From Variovorax sp. RA8 (lineage in GTDB: Bacteria; Pseudomonadota; Gammaproteobacteria; Burkholderiales; Burkholderiaceae_C): a DNA stretch of 64,000 nucleotides. Where the stretch lies: positions 310,001 to 374,000 of the forward strand of contig NZ_LR594663.1 of assembly GCF_901827175.1 (NCBI RefSeq), read 5' to 3'. The position numbers and the translations under genes are program-made. Of this stretch, positions 1-8,048 are shown one piece after another (positions within the stretch are counted from its first letter, which is position 1; each line of letters starts with the position of its first letter). A model generated the notes under the pieces. It saw only the letters and a list, made by a program, of their open reading frames with translations, did no database searches and had not been told where the DNA came from.

Positions 1-1
1 C

Positions 2-793
2 GGACCGGATCACACCGGCCGCGCTATCTTGCGAGTGCTGCGCCCGGGCTTCCTCGGCAAGGTTTCGCGCACCTCGGTGCTCGAGCACTACGGCCTTCGC
101 ACCCTCCTGCACGGCGTGCTGCTGCCCGGGCCGGACATCGGCCGGCGCGAAGCCGCCACGCTGCGCAGCGTTCGCGACGCCGGCTTCGAGGTGGGTGTGC
201 ATTGCTGGGACCACGTGCGCTGGCAGGACCGCCTGCTGAGCCGGGACGGCGCCTGGGCCGAGCGCGAGATGCGCCGCGCGCTGCAGTGTCATGCCGAGGT
301 GTTCGGCGCCCCAGCGCGGCTGCACGGCGCCGCGGGCTGGCAGTTCAATCCGGCGGCGGCGCAGGCCGAAGCTGCGCTGGGCATCGAGTTCGCCTCGGAC
401 ACGCGCGGCAACCATGCCTTCGTCCCGGTAGCGGACGACGGCACGGCCCTCGGGCCGCCGCAGTACCCGACCACCCTGCCGACGCTGGACGAGCTCATCG
501 GCGTGGACGGCCTCACCGCGGACAACGTGCACCGGCACCTGCTGGGGCTGACCGAGCAGACCACGCAGGACCAGGTCTACACGCTGCACGCCGAGCTCGA
601 GGGCATGAAGCTGCGCAGCGTGTTCGAGCGCCTGATCGCCGGCTGGCGGGCCCAGGGGCACGAGCTCGTCGCACTGGGCGCGCTGCACGACGCGTGCATC
701 AGCGTGGCGCTTCCGCGCCATCGCATCGCGCTCGGCAGCGTCCCCGGCCGCTCAGGACTGCTCGCGCTCCAGGGTGCGGCCTGGCGAGGCTGA
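2..793 (+). CDS. arnD: ArnD, 4-deoxy-4-formamido-L-arabinose-phosphoundecaprenol deformylase (5' partial)
   Basis: The reading frame is open from the first codon of the window, so the N-terminus lies upstream. Visible residues begin GPDHTGRAILR, matching the conserved GPDNxGRH segment of ArnD, and continue with HCWDHVRWQ, the AAGWQ block, SDTRG and YTLHAELEG, all in the order of the polysaccharide-deacetylase-fold ArnD family. About 40 N-terminal residues, including the first metal-binding Asp motif, are missing. In the known pathway ArnD deformylates undecaprenyl-phosphate-L-Ara4FN on the inner membrane before L-Ara4N is transferred to lipid A, giving cationic peptide resistance. The rest of an arn operon would be to the left. 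Genes to the right (PagP-like barrel, eptA, PAP2, regulator) share the lipid A theme, which supports the call. Confidence 0.9.
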   Translation, partial: GPDHTGRAILRVLRPGFLGKVSRTSVLEHYGLRTLLHGVLLPGPDIGRREAATLRSVRDAGFEVGVHCWDHVRWQDRLLSRDGAWAEREMRRALQCHAEVFGAPARLHGAAGWQFNPAAAQAEAALGIEFASDTRGNHAFVPVADDGTALGPPQYPTTLPTLDELIGVDGLTADNVHRHLLGLTEQTTQDQVYTLHAELEGMKLRSVFERLIAGWRAQGHELVALGALHDACISVALPRHRIALGSVPGRSGLLALQGAAWRG

Positions 794-889
794 CCCGGGA
801 GCCGCCGTCGAAGCGAACGCGGCGCCGGTCCCCACTGTCGCCCTCGGCCCCGGCGGCCTTATTCAGGCCATCACAAAGAACAGCATTCA

Positions 890-1429
890 ATGAAAAGGCT
901 TCTGATGAGACCTTCACCGCCCGCTCGCGTCGCCGGCCTTGTCATTGGCCTCATTGGCCTCATTGGCCTCATTGGCCTATTGGATGCGTCGGCCATCCGC
1001 GCAGAGGAATCGAACCTCACCCGGACCGATTCCGCATGGGAAATCACCCTTTCGCCCCATGCATACCACTTCCACAGCGACCCGACGCACAAACCCGTGT
1101 GGCTCATCGGACTGGAGCGCCAGCGTGCCGACGGATGGCTTTGGGGCGGCGCTTACTTCAGCAATTCCTTTGGGCAAAAATCGGGCGCCGTCTATGTCGG
1201 CTACGTGTGGAACAAGCTGTTCAACGCGCCGATGCTCTATGCCAAGCTGGTGGGCGGCCTCATGTACGGCTACGTGGCACCCTATGAAGACAAGGTTCCG
1301 TTTAACCACAACGGGTTTTCGCCCATCATCGTGCCGTCCCTTGGCTACCGATTGACGCCCAAGGACGCCCTGCAGGTCTCGCTGATGGGCAGCGCCGGTG
1401 TGCTGCTCTCCTACACTCAACGCTTCTAA
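890..1429 (+). CDS. Outer-membrane beta-barrel protein, PagP-like lipid A palmitoyltransferase candidate
   Basis: The 179-residue protein has a signal peptide (MKRLLMRPS, then a hydrophobic LIGLIGLIGLL stretch, cleavage near IRAEE). The mature part of about 140 residues alternates polar and hydrophobic residues with many aromatics, and ends in Phe (TQRF), typical of a small outer-membrane barrel. SPHAYHFH near the mature N-terminus carries His residues, and the block GFSPIIVPSLGYRLTPKDALQVSLM resembles the PLPVLLPLASVGYG..FQMTY end of PagP. PagP transfers palmitate from phospholipid to lipid A in the outer membrane. Overall identity is low by eye, so the catalytic assignment is tentative and only the barrel is well supported. 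The neighbouring arnD and eptA fit a lipid A role. The hydrophobic core of the signal peptide is encoded by a 9-bp tandem repeat. Confidence 0.55.
   Translation: MKRLLMRPSPPARVAGLVIGLIGLIGLIGLLDASAIRAEESNLTRTDSAWEITLSPHAYHFHSDPTHKPVWLIGLERQRADGWLWGGAYFSNSFGQKSGAVYVGYVWNKLFNAPMLYAKLVGGLMYGYVAPYEDKVPFNHNGFSPIIVPSLGYRLTPKDALQVSLMGSAGVLLSYTQRF
943..978 (+). repeat. Four perfect 9-bp tandem repeats (CATTGGCCT) in a signal-peptide coding region
   Basis: Four exact head-to-tail copies of CATTGGCCT encode the Ile-Gly-Leu triplets of the outer-membrane protein's signal peptide. The unit is a multiple of three, so slippage would change signal-peptide length without breaking the frame. Confidence 0.95.
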
Positions 1430-1639
1430 TCGCCGAGCTCCACAGCGCGACACCCACATGGACGCGGGCGGCACGACCGCGGTCGCCGACCACCTTCGCT
1501 AGTTCAGTGCACGCTGCAAGCTCGAGCCGCGGATGAAGACACGCTCCTGCTACGAAGCCAGCTGCGCGGCTGGTGGCTACATCGCTGGCTGGCCATGGAC
1601 AAGTACCACGGCTCTAACAATGCCAGGCCGTCCAGAGCG
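1430..1639. other. Intergenic stretch, nothing recognised
   Basis: No coding signal, RNA or repeat was recognised between the outer-membrane protein gene and the PAP2 relic. Confidence 0.5.
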
Positions 1640-1872
1640 CGTGTCATGTAGTGGGCGCCGCGCAGCTGCTGTCTCAGTCCCGGTAGCAGGCCGGCCGCCA
1701 GTGCGCAGGCCAGCCATGCTCGCGCTGGCGAGGCGCGCCGCCGCAGCACGAACCAGCCACCCACATGAGCGAAGCCGATGCAGGCATGGCCCGCCGGAAG
1801 GCAGCCGCCCTACCCGCCGTCGGATCGTCGCGCAAGCCCCAAGCCCAGTGCGACGCGTAGTCGGTCAGTAGC
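1640..1872 (-). pseudogene. Relic of a PAP2-family phosphatase gene
   Basis: Read on the minus strand in two shifted frames, this segment gives DYASHWAWGLRDD, then the PAP2 core and GGWFVLRRRASPARAWLAC followed by QQLRGAHYM. These match the intact PAP2 protein encoded about 2 kb away (DYVSHWAWRLRD, AGWFVLRRASPSAARAWLAG, QQLRGAHYM) in the same order, and the DNA is clearly similar over about 230 bp. Frameshifts and missing 5' and 3' parts make it non-functional. It sits directly downstream of eptA, so eptA is flanked by one intact and one decayed PAP2 copy, which suggests an old tandem duplication of a PAP2-eptA unit followed by deletion. Confidence 0.8.
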
Positions 1873-1888
1873 GCTCCCCGAGTCCCCC

Positions 1889-3664
1889 TCACCCTGGCCC
1901 TCTCACAAGGAGAGCAGCTAAGAGAGCAGGACCGCGGCACGACGCCAGCGCATCCAACCCCGCCTTGTAGGTCGGCGTCCGCACATCCATCACGCCCAGC
2001 ACCGTGTGATAGAGGTTGTCATGCGTGAGCGGCGCATCGAGCCCCGCCTCCATGCAGGCCAGCGACAGCCCGGCGCGCTCGCGCATGCGCGGCCCGAACC
2101 ACATCACCATCGGAATGTGCTTCTGCACCTCGGGCGCAAAGCTGTACGGCACGCCGTGCAGGAACAACCCATACTCGCCGAGCGACTCCCCGTGGTCGCT
2201 CAGGTAGAGCAAGGCCGTGTCGTAGCGCCCCGACTGGGCCTGCAGCCAATCGATGGTCCTGCCGAGAAAGCGATCGGTGTACGCAATCGAATTGTCGAAG
2301 CCGTTCACCAGCTCCGCGTGGCTGCACTCGGCCAACGCATTGGTCTTGCATTCCGGCACGAAGGGCTTGGCATCCGGCGAGGAGCGCTTGTAGTAGGCCG
2401 GACCATGACTGCCCATCTGGTGCATCACCAGCACGACACCCTTGGCGCGACGCTCGGCCGGCAGCGCAGCCAGGCGCTCGTCCAGCCCTTGGAGCATGGC
2501 GTCGTCGAGGCATTCGTCGCCATCGCAGAGCGCGCTCTTCACATCCGGTGCGAGCTGGTCGAAGGCGAAGGCATGCGGAACACGGTCGCACACGCCCTTG
2601 CAGCCGCCGGGCTGGTTGTCGAGCCAGAACACCGCGAGGCCGGCGGCCTGCAGCACGTCCATCAGGTTCTCGTAGTCGTCCTTGCGCGCCTCGAAGGCCG
2701 CCTTGCCCAGGGGCGAGAACATGCAGGGCACGGAAGCCAGCGTGTTGGTGCCGCAGGAATGGACGTCGCGCCAGGACAGCACCTTGCGCGCGGCCAGCAC
2801 CGGCGTGGTGTCGCGGGCATAGCCGTCGAGACCGAAGTGATCGGCCCGCGCCGTCTCGCCGACCACCAGCACGAAGAGCGGCGGCCGGGCTTGCGCCGCG
2901 TAGCTGGCGCCCAGCGCAGTGCCGCCGGAGATCGGGATCAGCTTGCGGCTGTGCGCGAACAGCGGCTTGAGCGCCACCGATGACGCCGAATAGAGGCTGG
3001 CCAGCGGATTGATCATGTAGCGCAGGTGGACGTTGTTGCGCATCAGTGGCGCGATCTGCCGGTTCATCGCCAGCGCGCCGCCGGCCGCCAGCGCGACGGC
3101 TGCGACGAGCAGCAGCGCATTGCGCCATGCCTGCGACAGCAGGCCCATCGGCGCCACGCGCACGCGCCACAACGCCCAGGCCGGCAACGCCGACACCAGC
3201 ACGACATGGAACAGCAGGCGCCAGCCCATGAGGTCGCGTGCTTCATGGAAGTCGGTCTGCATGGCATTGGCCAGCATGCTGGGGTCCAACACCGCGCGGT
3301 AGCTCAGCATGAAGTGCTGTGCCACGGCAGCGACCACCACCACGGCGAACCACAGCGGTCTCATCCAGCGCGACCAGGCGACGAGCGCCAGCAGCGCAGC
3401 GGTGCCGCAGACGGTGAGCAGCGCCATCAGCGCGATCTGGGGCAGGTAGATGCTGGGCGCGCCGCCGATGCGGGCCAGCTCTTTCCAGAGAGGCCAGTTG
3501 GCGGCCAGCGCGAGATAGAGGCTCAGCCCGAGGACCACGCTGCGTGCGGAACGCGGCTGCGACAGCCGGGCGTCAATGCGCCGCCACGGGGACTCGGAGG
3601 CCTCCTCGGCAGGTGTTGGCGCGTTGGGGGAGTGGACGGAATTCCGGACAGTCGAGACAGGCAT
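1889..3664 (-). CDS. eptA: Phosphoethanolamine-lipid A transferase, EptA/MCR family
   Basis: The enzyme moves phosphoethanolamine from phosphatidylethanolamine to lipid A phosphates at the periplasmic face of the inner membrane. The 591-residue length is close to family size. Five N-terminal membrane segments lie roughly at residues 43-200. The soluble zinc domain shows the alkaline-phosphatase-like motifs: VVGETARADHFG (metal ligand E270), SCGTNTLASVPCM with T306 as the likely phosphoethanolamine-accepting Thr, MGSHGP with H420, YLSDHGESLGE (D490, H491) and FLHG (H503). Paired Cys residues fit the family disulfides. The start codon follows the PAP2 stop by 46 bp, so the two are probably co-transcribed. 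The last residues (PALLAALLVRGPG) do not look like the usual family end and run into the PAP2 relic, so the extreme C-terminus may have been remodelled. Intact motifs predict activity and reduced polymyxin susceptibility; this is inference. Confidence 0.95.
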   Translation of the reverse strand: MPVSTVRNSVHSPNAPTPAEEASESPWRRIDARLSQPRSARSVVLGLSLYLALAANWPLWKELARIGGAPSIYLPQIALMALLTVCGTAALLALVAWSRWMRPLWFAVVVVAAVAQHFMLSYRAVLDPSMLANAMQTDFHEARDLMGWRLLFHVVLVSALPAWALWRVRVAPMGLLSQAWRNALLLVAAVALAAGGALAMNRQIAPLMRNNVHLRYMINPLASLYSASSVALKPLFAHSRKLIPISGGTALGASYAAQARPPLFVLVVGETARADHFGLDGYARDTTPVLAARKVLSWRDVHSCGTNTLASVPCMFSPLGKAAFEARKDDYENLMDVLQAAGLAVFWLDNQPGGCKGVCDRVPHAFAFDQLAPDVKSALCDGDECLDDAMLQGLDERLAALPAERRAKGVVLVMHQMGSHGPAYYKRSSPDAKPFVPECKTNALAECSHAELVNGFDNSIAYTDRFLGRTIDWLQAQSGRYDTALLYLSDHGESLGEYGLFLHGVPYSFAPEVQKHIPMVMWFGPRMRERAGLSLACMEAGLDAPLTHDNLYHTVLGVMDVRTPTYKAGLDALASCRGPALLAALLVRGPG

Positions 3665-3710
3665 CCGGCGAGTCTGGAAAGCCAGCCTGAAAACTCACTG
3701 AATGCCCTGG

Positions 3711-4427
3711 TCAGCTTTCGTTCATCTTGGGCGTGGTGCCCGCTGCCGCCCCGCCGGAGCGCCAGGCCCGCGTCCAGTGCAGCAGCGCATCGATGGCGAA
3801 GCCCGTGGTCCAGCAGAGCCAGGCGGTCCACAGCGTGTGGCTCATGTAGTGGGCCCCGCGCAACTGCTGCGCCAGGCCCAGCAGCAGCCCGGCCGCCAGC
3901 GCACCGGCGAGCCACGCCCGCGCCGCCGACGGCGAGGCGCGCCGCAGCACGAACCAGCCGGCCACGTAGGCGAAACCCGCGGAGGCATGGCCGGCCGGGA
4001 AGCAGCCACCCGGCCCGCCGTCGCGCAGGCGCCAGGCCCAGTGCGACACGTAGTCGGCCACACCGCCGAAGGCCTTCAGGTACCAGGGACAGCTGGTCGC
4101 GCTCGCCTGCTTGACCAGCGACACCACCAGCACGCCGGCGAGCACGGTGACGGCGAGTTGGGCCCGCTCGCGCCTCTGCAACCGGCGCAGCACGCCCACC
4201 GGCCAGCGAACGGCGGCGACGAGCGCAACCAGCAGCAGCCAGCTCAGCGCTCTCGCGCCTTCATGCATCACATGCACCAGGAACCCGTTGTCGCGCAAGG
4301 GGAAGCCCGTCGACGTGCCCGCCAGTTGGGCCAGCGCGAAGTCGAGGCCGTTGGCATCCCAGAGCAGGAGCAGGAGCAGGGCCAGAACTGTCCAGGCAAG
4401 GGGCCGGGCGAAGATGGAACGGGACAT
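3711..4427 (-). CDS. PAP2-family membrane phosphatase
   Basis: The 238-residue polytopic protein carries the three phosphatase signature blocks: KQASATSCPW (about residues 106-115), CFPAGHASAGF (142-152) and RGAHYMSHTLW (190-200), with the catalytic His pair at H147 and H197. Members hydrolyse or transfer phosphates of lipids at the periplasmic face. LpxT-, LpxE- and undecaprenyl-pyrophosphatase-type enzymes share the fold, and the sequence alone does not separate them. Position 5' of eptA in the same direction suggests that it either removes a lipid A phosphate, opening a site, or recycles phosphate for envelope modification. The gene diverges from a response-regulator gene across an 88-bp intergenic region that holds an 11-bp-spaced direct repeat. 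Confidence 0.88.
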   Translation of the reverse strand: MSRSIFARPLAWTVLALLLLLLWDANGLDFALAQLAGTSTGFPLRDNGFLVHVMHEGARALSWLLLVALVAAVRWPVGVLRRLQRRERAQLAVTVLAGVLVVSLVKQASATSCPWYLKAFGGVADYVSHWAWRLRDGGPGGCFPAGHASAGFAYVAGWFVLRRASPSAARAWLAGALAAGLLLGLAQQLRGAHYMSHTLWTAWLCWTTGFAIDALLHWTRAWRSGGAAAGTTPKMNES

Positions 4428-4452
4428 AAACGCCCAAGCCTACGTCCGCCTG

Positions 4453-4468
4453 CTGAACGCTGGCTGAA
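4453..4468 (+). promoter_or_regulatory. Candidate OmpR-family operator: CTGAA direct repeat at 11-bp spacing
   Basis: CTGAA occurs at 4453 and again at 4464, exactly 11 bp apart, between the divergent PAP2-eptA unit and the response-regulator gene. PmrA- and PhoP-class regulators are known to bind two direct half-sites with 11-bp periodicity. The overlapping GCTGGC/GCCAGC inverted repeat (4459-4476) is an alternative reading. The sequence is not a consensus PmrA box, so this is a positional inference. Confidence 0.35.
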
Positions 4469-4515
4469 GCGCCAGCACACTAGACTTGGTTTCCTTGGAC
4501 AAGAAGGAAGGCGAC

Positions 4516-5196
4516 GTGCGCATATTGCTGGTCGAGGACGATGCTGCGCTGGCCAGCGCGGTCTGCAGCTACCTCGAGGCCAAGGCTTTCGTGGTCGACG
4601 TGACGCCCGGACTGGCGCAGGCGCGCGCCGCGCTGGCGGCGGTGCAATACGCGGCCGTGCTGCTCGACCTGCACCTGCCCGACGGCGAAGGCCTGTCGCT
4701 GCTGCCGGACGTGCGCGCGCTGCGCGACCGCCCGATCGTGATCGTGCTCACGGCGCGCGACCAGGTCACCGACCGCATCCGCGGCCTCGACGCCGGCGCC
4801 GACGACTACCTCGTCAAGCCCTACGACCCGGCCGAGCTGCTGGCGCGGCTGCGCGCCGTCGAGCGCCGCCGCAGCAGCGCCAGCACGCCGGTGCTGAACT
4901 TCGGCACGCTGGAAATCGACCTGGCGCACGACCTGGTGCGCAAGGACGGCATGCCGGTCACGCTCACGCAGAAGGAATGGGCGCTGCTGCGCGTGATGGC
5001 GACGCGGCCCGAACGCATCCACACGCGCGACAACCTGGCCGACGCGCTGTACGGCTTCGGCGACGACGCGGACAGCAACACGCTAGAGGTCTTCATCAAC
5101 CGCCTGCGCCGCAAGCTCGGGCGCAGCCACATCCAGACGCTGCGCGGCCTGGGCTACCGGCTGTCGTTCTCGCCCGAGGAAGAGGACGACGAATAA
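4516..5196 (+). CDS. OmpR/PhoB-family response regulator (PmrA/QseB-like)
   Basis: The GTG at 4516 is chosen as start because an AAGGAAGG ribosome-binding site lies 4 bp upstream and the protein then begins directly with VRILLVEDD. An in-frame upstream start would add ten unlikely residues. The receiver domain (residues 1-115) has acidic residues E7-D8-D9, phospho-acceptor D51 (LLDLHLPDG), T79 and K101 (VKPYD). The C-terminal winged helix (about 125-220) has LTQKEWALLRVM and TLEVFINRLRRKLG. Such proteins switch envelope genes in response to a sensor kinase. The divergent PAP2-eptA genes are the obvious candidate targets. No histidine kinase gene follows; a decayed IS element begins at once, so the partner was lost, displaced or is encoded elsewhere. 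Confidence 0.92.
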   Translation: MRILLVEDDAALASAVCSYLEAKAFVVDVTPGLAQARAALAAVQYAAVLLDLHLPDGEGLSLLPDVRALRDRPIVIVLTARDQVTDRIRGLDAGADDYLVKPYDPAELLARLRAVERRRSSASTPVLNFGTLEIDLAHDLVRKDGMPVTLTQKEWALLRVMATRPERIHTRDNLADALYGFGDDADSNTLEVFINRLRRKLGRSHIQTLRGLGYRLSFSPEEEDDE

Positions 5197-5239
5197 AGCT
5201 CGGTCTGCTGCAGCGGGCAGAGGAGTGGAACAGGTGGGT

Positions 5240-6523
5240 GCACTCTTCTTATAGCCATTCCACGTCGCCACGCATGGGCTTCGGCTCATCGGTGTGCATT
5301 GATCCTTCAAGGGACATCTGGGGCAAGCGCTGGTCCAGTAGAGACGCGTCTTGAGACCGTTCCTCTCGATCGCGCTGAACCTGTAGATGGCCCGCTCGCC
5401 CGCAGGGCACTGATACTCATCGTCCTTCGCGACATAGATGAAGTTGCTCTTGTCGAAGCGCCCCTCGGCCTTGGCGCCCGATGTCATGGGCTTCGGCACG
5501 AAGGTCGCGATGTCTGCGTCCTCGCAGGCCTTGAGCTCCGTGGCGTTGAAGTACCCGCGGTCGGCAAGAGCTTGCAGCTTGGTCTTGCCCATCGCCTCGC
5601 GCGCAGCCTTTGCCATCTTGCTGAGTTGCGCGCGGTCGTGGCCGACGTTGGTGACCTCGTGTGCCACGATCAGGTGGTGCCTGGCATCCACGGCAGTCTG
5701 GACGTTGTAGCCCACGATGCCCGTGCTCTTGCCTGACTGAAGCATCGAGCACGCATCGGGATCGGTGAGCGAGCGTTGCTCATCGGGTTCCTTCTTCAGC
5801 TGCTCCTTGGTGTCATCGAGCTGCTTCATCTGCTCGCGCAGCTTCTTGATCTTCTCCTGCATCGCTCGGTCTTGGCTTCGACCTCCGCCGGTTGCGTGCG
5901 GTCGGCCGTCTCCAGGGCGTCGAGGTAGCGCTGGATGCTCTGCTCGATCTGCTGCTGTCGCTTGTCGATCTTGCCGGGCGTGAAGTTGCGGTCGCGGCTG
6001 TTGACCGCCTTGAACTTGCTGCCGTCGATAGCCACGATGGCGTGAGAGAACAGCTTGAGCTCGCGGCACAGGCCGACGAAGCGGCGGCAGACGTTGCGAA
6101 TGCCCCGGCCGTTGTCGTGACGGAAGTCGGCGATGGTCTTGAAGTCCGGCGCCAGCCGGCCGGTGAGCCACATTAGCTCGACATTGCGCTGCGCTTCGCG
6201 CTCCAGGCGGCGGCTGGACTGGATACGGTTCAGGTAGCCGTAGATGTAGAGCTTCAGCAGGACCGAGGGGTGGTACGAGGGTCGACCGGTTGCTGCCGGA
6301 TCGACGCCTTCAAAACGCAGAGCATGCAGATCCAGTTCCTCGACGAAGGCATCGACAACTCGCACCGGGTTGTCTTCGCCGATATAGTCGTCAAGGCACT
6401 CTGGCAGCAGAGTGACCTGATGACGGTCCTCGCCTTCGATGAATCGCTTCATGGGCTACCTCGCTCAGACGGGTTGGCTCAATATAGGCGACGATCAATG
6501 GAGTTTCCACACACCCTCGGCCC
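5240..6523 (-). mobile_element. IS1182-family insertion sequence, frameshifted and 3'-truncated
   Basis: The minus-strand transposase starts at 6452 with MKRFIEGEDRHQVTLLPE and the family hallmarks YIGEDNPVRVVDAFV, GRPSYHPSVLLKLYIYGY and VAIDGSKFKAVNS. Near 5870 the frame breaks: the first part runs to EAKTERCRRR, and the rest (MQEKIKKLREQ, GIVGYNVQTAVD, LADRGYFNATELKACE, CPRCPLKDQC) continues in another frame, so about one base has been lost. The C-terminal region after CPLKDQC, which should carry the final catalytic Glu domain, is absent; the sequence turns to noise next to the response-regulator stop. A GAGTTTCCACACA segment near 6512 may be the surviving terminal repeat. The element replaced whatever originally followed the regulator gene. 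Confidence 0.85.
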
Positions 6524-6989
6524 TAAGCCGAAGTTCGATTTGCTCCGAAGCGGTCGTTCAGCTTGACGTCAGTCGCGTGAGGAAAGCCATCGTTCTGGCT
6601 TCGGCGGAGTTCAAGACAGCCGCCACGGCCTCTGTCTGGCCGAGGCACAGGGCTTGGGTCTGGACTAAACACCTGGCGTTCGCGGTCGAGCCGCTCGCGG
6701 GTGTAAGCCTGAAGCGCATTGCGCGCTTTCGGCACTACAACGTCCGCGCCGCCGGACTTTTTGAGCATAGGACGGGCGTGGGCTCTCGCGCCCGCTACTG
6801 TCGATGCTTTGCGGGCGGAGCCGCCTGGGCGCTGCTGGGCATCTGCTCGTCCGCTTTGATACATGCGGAAGCTGAAGGCGGGTTGGATCGCCTTTCGGCA
6901 AGCGCCAGTCCCTGCAGATGATCGATCCATTGCTGGCGCGTCAAAACAGGATGTGACGCGTGATCCGGTGTCGCTTGGACGAGGCGCGA
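6524..6989. other. Non-coding stretch, nothing recognised
   Basis: Open frames exist on both strands, but none has a plausible composition or a recognisable family motif. The stretch separates the IS1182 relic from a small membrane-protein gene and is probably residue of past insertions and deletions. Confidence 0.5.
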
Positions 6990-7370
6990 ATGAACTCAGT
7001 AACGCATTACAGGCATCGGTGGCTCTTCGCCCGGGTCGCCGTGGTCTCGACACTTCTGGTGCTGGGTTTGCTCAGCACGGAGGTCCTCTTTTCGACTGCG
7101 CCTGCGGCACCTTTTGAATTAGCGCCGGGTACGGATTTTCAGCGATTGCTACTCCTGATCGCGGTCTTCGTTGCTTTGGCTTCTGTCGCTGGTGCGGGCA
7201 TCGCGACTGTGCTGGCCTGGGTGGCGAAATGGCAAGAACGGGAAGAAGACCCCACCTCGGCACTCGTCGGGCGATTCCGCTTAGCGGCGGAACCTGCCAA
7301 TGAGCGTCTGCGAGCACTCAGGGCTGTGACGTTGGAAGAGAGCCAGTTCGACAGTCCTGACCGGTCCTGA
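6990..7370 (+). CDS. Small inner-membrane protein of unknown function
   Basis: The protein has 126 residues when started at the ATG with GAGG five bases upstream. Two hydrophobic segments are clear: VAVVSTLLVLGLLSTEVLF (about residues 17-35) and LLLLIAVFVALASVAGAGIATVLAWV (about 54-79). A charged C-terminal tail rich in Glu and Arg follows (KWQEREEDP, RLRALRAVTLEES). No family is recognised. It stands alone between the IS relic and a DUF6502 fragment on the other strand. Confidence 0.5.
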   Translation: MNSVTHYRHRWLFARVAVVSTLLVLGLLSTEVLFSTAPAAPFELAPGTDFQRLLLLIAVFVALASVAGAGIATVLAWVAKWQEREEDPTSALVGRFRLAAEPANERLRALRAVTLEESQFDSPDRS

Positions 7371-7431
7371 CTTCTATGCAGCGGGGTGAATCCCCGTGCT
7401 CAGGGCCCGGACTTCGCAGATGAAGAGTTCG

Positions 7432-7540
7432 TCACTCAAAGCTGACGCGCGTGGCGATGAGTACGCCATTCACAACCTGCGAGCCCTCGATATTGACCTT
7501 GGCGCCGTTGCGAAGGTTCGCAGCGCTGCCGTTCAGCTGC
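7432..7540 (-). pseudogene. 3' tail of a DUF5666-type gene
   Basis: On the minus strand this segment reads LNGSAANLRNGAKVNIEG, then SQVVNGVLIATRVSFE and a stop. The pattern of a length-limited beta unit (L..G..V.VEG...NGVLIATRV) is that of the DUF5666 repeat, found in secreted beta-rich proteins that often sit beside DUF6502 genes in Burkholderiales. The frame differs from the DUF6502 segment upstream and has no start of its own, so only the last 35 codons survive. Confidence 0.6.
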
Positions 7541-7840
7541 CGACATCTCCGTGTGTGGCAAAGGCTCGGTTTCGTCGCGCACCTTGGCCGTCACGGCCTT
7601 GCGGTTCAAGCCCGTGGTCACCGAAAGCTGGCTGATGTTCGGTTCCGTGCCCTTCAAGCGCCAGGCCCGCCGAGCTTCATCGATCAGGAGCTCGCGCAGC
7701 GCGAGCTCGAGATGGGAGTGCTTCAGGCCAAAGGCCAGTGCGAGCCGTACGACCGGTCGCATCACGCGCGCGCAGGCTTCGAGTACCCAGCCGATCTGCC
7801 TTCCGGCTTCGTTGCCTGCCTCGCCGGTCGGCGCGGTCAT
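7436..7840 (-). pseudogene. DUF6502-family protein, N-terminal part fused out of frame to a DUF5666 tail
   Basis: The start at 7840 (MTAPTGEAGNE) is supported by GAGG seven bases upstream. The first 95 or so residues (VMRPVVRLALAFGLKHSHLE, LLIDEARRAWRL, ISQLSVTTGLNRKAVTAKV) have the helix-turn-helix-like pattern of DUF6502 proteins, whose function is not known. Family members are about 250-300 residues; here the coding sequence passes after about 95 residues into DNA that in another frame encodes the DUF5666 tail, so a deletion joined two neighbouring genes. A stable product is unlikely. Confidence 0.6.
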
Positions 7841-7847
7841 GTCTGCC

Positions 7848-8048
7848 TCACGCTTGGCGCTTCTCGATCCAATGCGACTGGTACCCAAAGATCCTGTTCC
7901 CGGTTGCCGTGGCGTGACTGAGCTTGTCTCTGTTGTGGGGCGTGTCCGGCACCCACAAACCGAGCTCAGGATCGCGTTCCTCATGAGAAACCTTGTCGGA
8001 CCAGCGCAGCCTGATCTCGAACATCACGCGCAATGTCTTGTACGACAC
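7848..8048 (-). CDS. Hypothetical 66-residue protein
   Basis: The GTG start has an AAGGAAGC ribosome-binding site four bases upstream, and the stop lies 7 bp before the DUF6502 start, as in an operon. The sequence (MFEIRLRWSDKVSHEERDPELG, then WVPDTPHNRDKL) has a balanced composition unlike the Arg/Ser-rich shadows around it. It has no signal or membrane segment and no recognised family. Confidence 0.4.
   Translation of the reverse strand: MSYKTLRVMFEIRLRWSDKVSHEERDPELGLWVPDTPHNRDKLSHATATGNRIFGYQSHWIEKRQA

Noticed and set aside
1861..1930. CCTCACCCTGGCCCTCTCAC as a regulatory or REP-type element
   Set aside because: Similar strings are common intergenic fillers in high-GC genomes, and a single copy is not evidence.
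5240..6523. Idea that the IS relic near 6 kb and the fragment near 56 kb are halves of one element
   Set aside because: The C-terminal sequences expected after CPLKDQC do not match RKDRKKVEMLFAHLK-type ends; the two appear to be different members.
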